From an uncultured bacterium (GTDB lineage: Bacteria; Verrucomicrobiota; Lentisphaeria; Victivallales; UBA1829), in NCBI GenBank assembly GCA_900549045.1, contig URNE01000124.1, forward strand, positions 1-6,837: 6,837 bases of DNA. Direction: 5' to 3'. How positions within the stretch are numbered: position 1 is the stretch's first letter; each line of letters begins with the position of its first letter. The notes beneath the pieces are model-generated. The model made no database searches. It was not told the origin of the DNA and saw only the letters and a list, made by a program, of their open reading frames with translations. The position numbers were made by a program, and so were the translations under genes. Below, piece after piece: positions 6,764-6,837 of the stretch.

Positions 6764-6837
6764 TTAGAGAACGAGACTGACGATTCTGGCTCTCTTGACG
6801 GCGACCGCGAGCATCTTCTGATGCTTCAGGCAGGTAC
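6764..6837 (-). CDS. rpsR: 30S ribosomal protein S18, C-terminal end (partial)
   Basis: The last 23 whole codons before TAA (6764-6766) read TCLKHQKMLAVAVKRARIVSLVL. This matches the S18 ending, in which L-x-x-Q-x-x-L-A-x-A-[IV]-K-R-A-R is followed by a short hydrophobic tail. S18 sits on the small-subunit platform with S6 and contacts 16S rRNA. The rest of the gene runs beyond the right edge of the window. The rpsR-rplI order on one strand is the classic arrangement (often after rpsF and ssb), which supports the call despite the short fragment. Confidence 0.85.
   Translation of the reverse strand, partial: TCLKHQKMLAVAVKRARIVSLVL

Overview
The window looks like part of a bacterial chromosome from a Gram-negative (diderm) organism with fairly high GC content. 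It encodes an outer-membrane BamA protein beside ordinary bacterial ribosomal and replication genes. The mix of AraC regulators, ADP-ribosylglycohydrolase-like enzymes with an appended beta-sandwich, and a BamA next to dnaB is what I would expect in the PVC superphylum, perhaps Lentisphaerota (Victivallis-like). That placement is inference from style, not from a marker search. TAA and TGA both act as stops.

Right-hand block (about 2385-6837, all minus strand, read right to left): the 3' end of rpsR (ribosomal protein S18), complete rplI (L9), complete dnaB (replicative helicase) and complete bamA (outer-membrane assembly factor). Gaps of 32, 2 and 22 bases suggest one transcript. A strong rho-independent terminator (2317-2362) follows bamA. 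This block joins translation, replication and envelope biogenesis genes; bamA is an unusual but not implausible member.

Junction (2235-2384): the bamA terminator is followed within 11 bases, on the same strand, by a near-consensus sigma70 promoter (TTGACT, 17-base spacer, TATATT). A 19-base palindrome sits over the -10 box and expected start site. The promoter drives the next gene on the minus strand.

Left-hand block (1-2234): a family ADP-ribosylglycohydrolase gene (792-2234, minus) has an excellent promoter, operator and ribosome binding site, but is interrupted by an in-frame TGA at codon 24, where the family normally has glycine. It converges on an AraC-type regulator gene (112-774, plus) that keeps its DNA-binding domain and lacks the first half of the usual sensor domain. 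Both accessory genes therefore look damaged or atypical, while the housekeeping block is intact. A small hairpin covers both convergent stop codons. Bases 1-111 hold no gene I recognise.

I see no CRISPR array, tRNA, rRNA, transposase or defence system, and no evidence of a wholly new system. The points most worth attention are the nonsense codon in an otherwise well-preserved, well-regulated gene, the palindromic operator, and an insertion in the N-terminal domain of DnaB.
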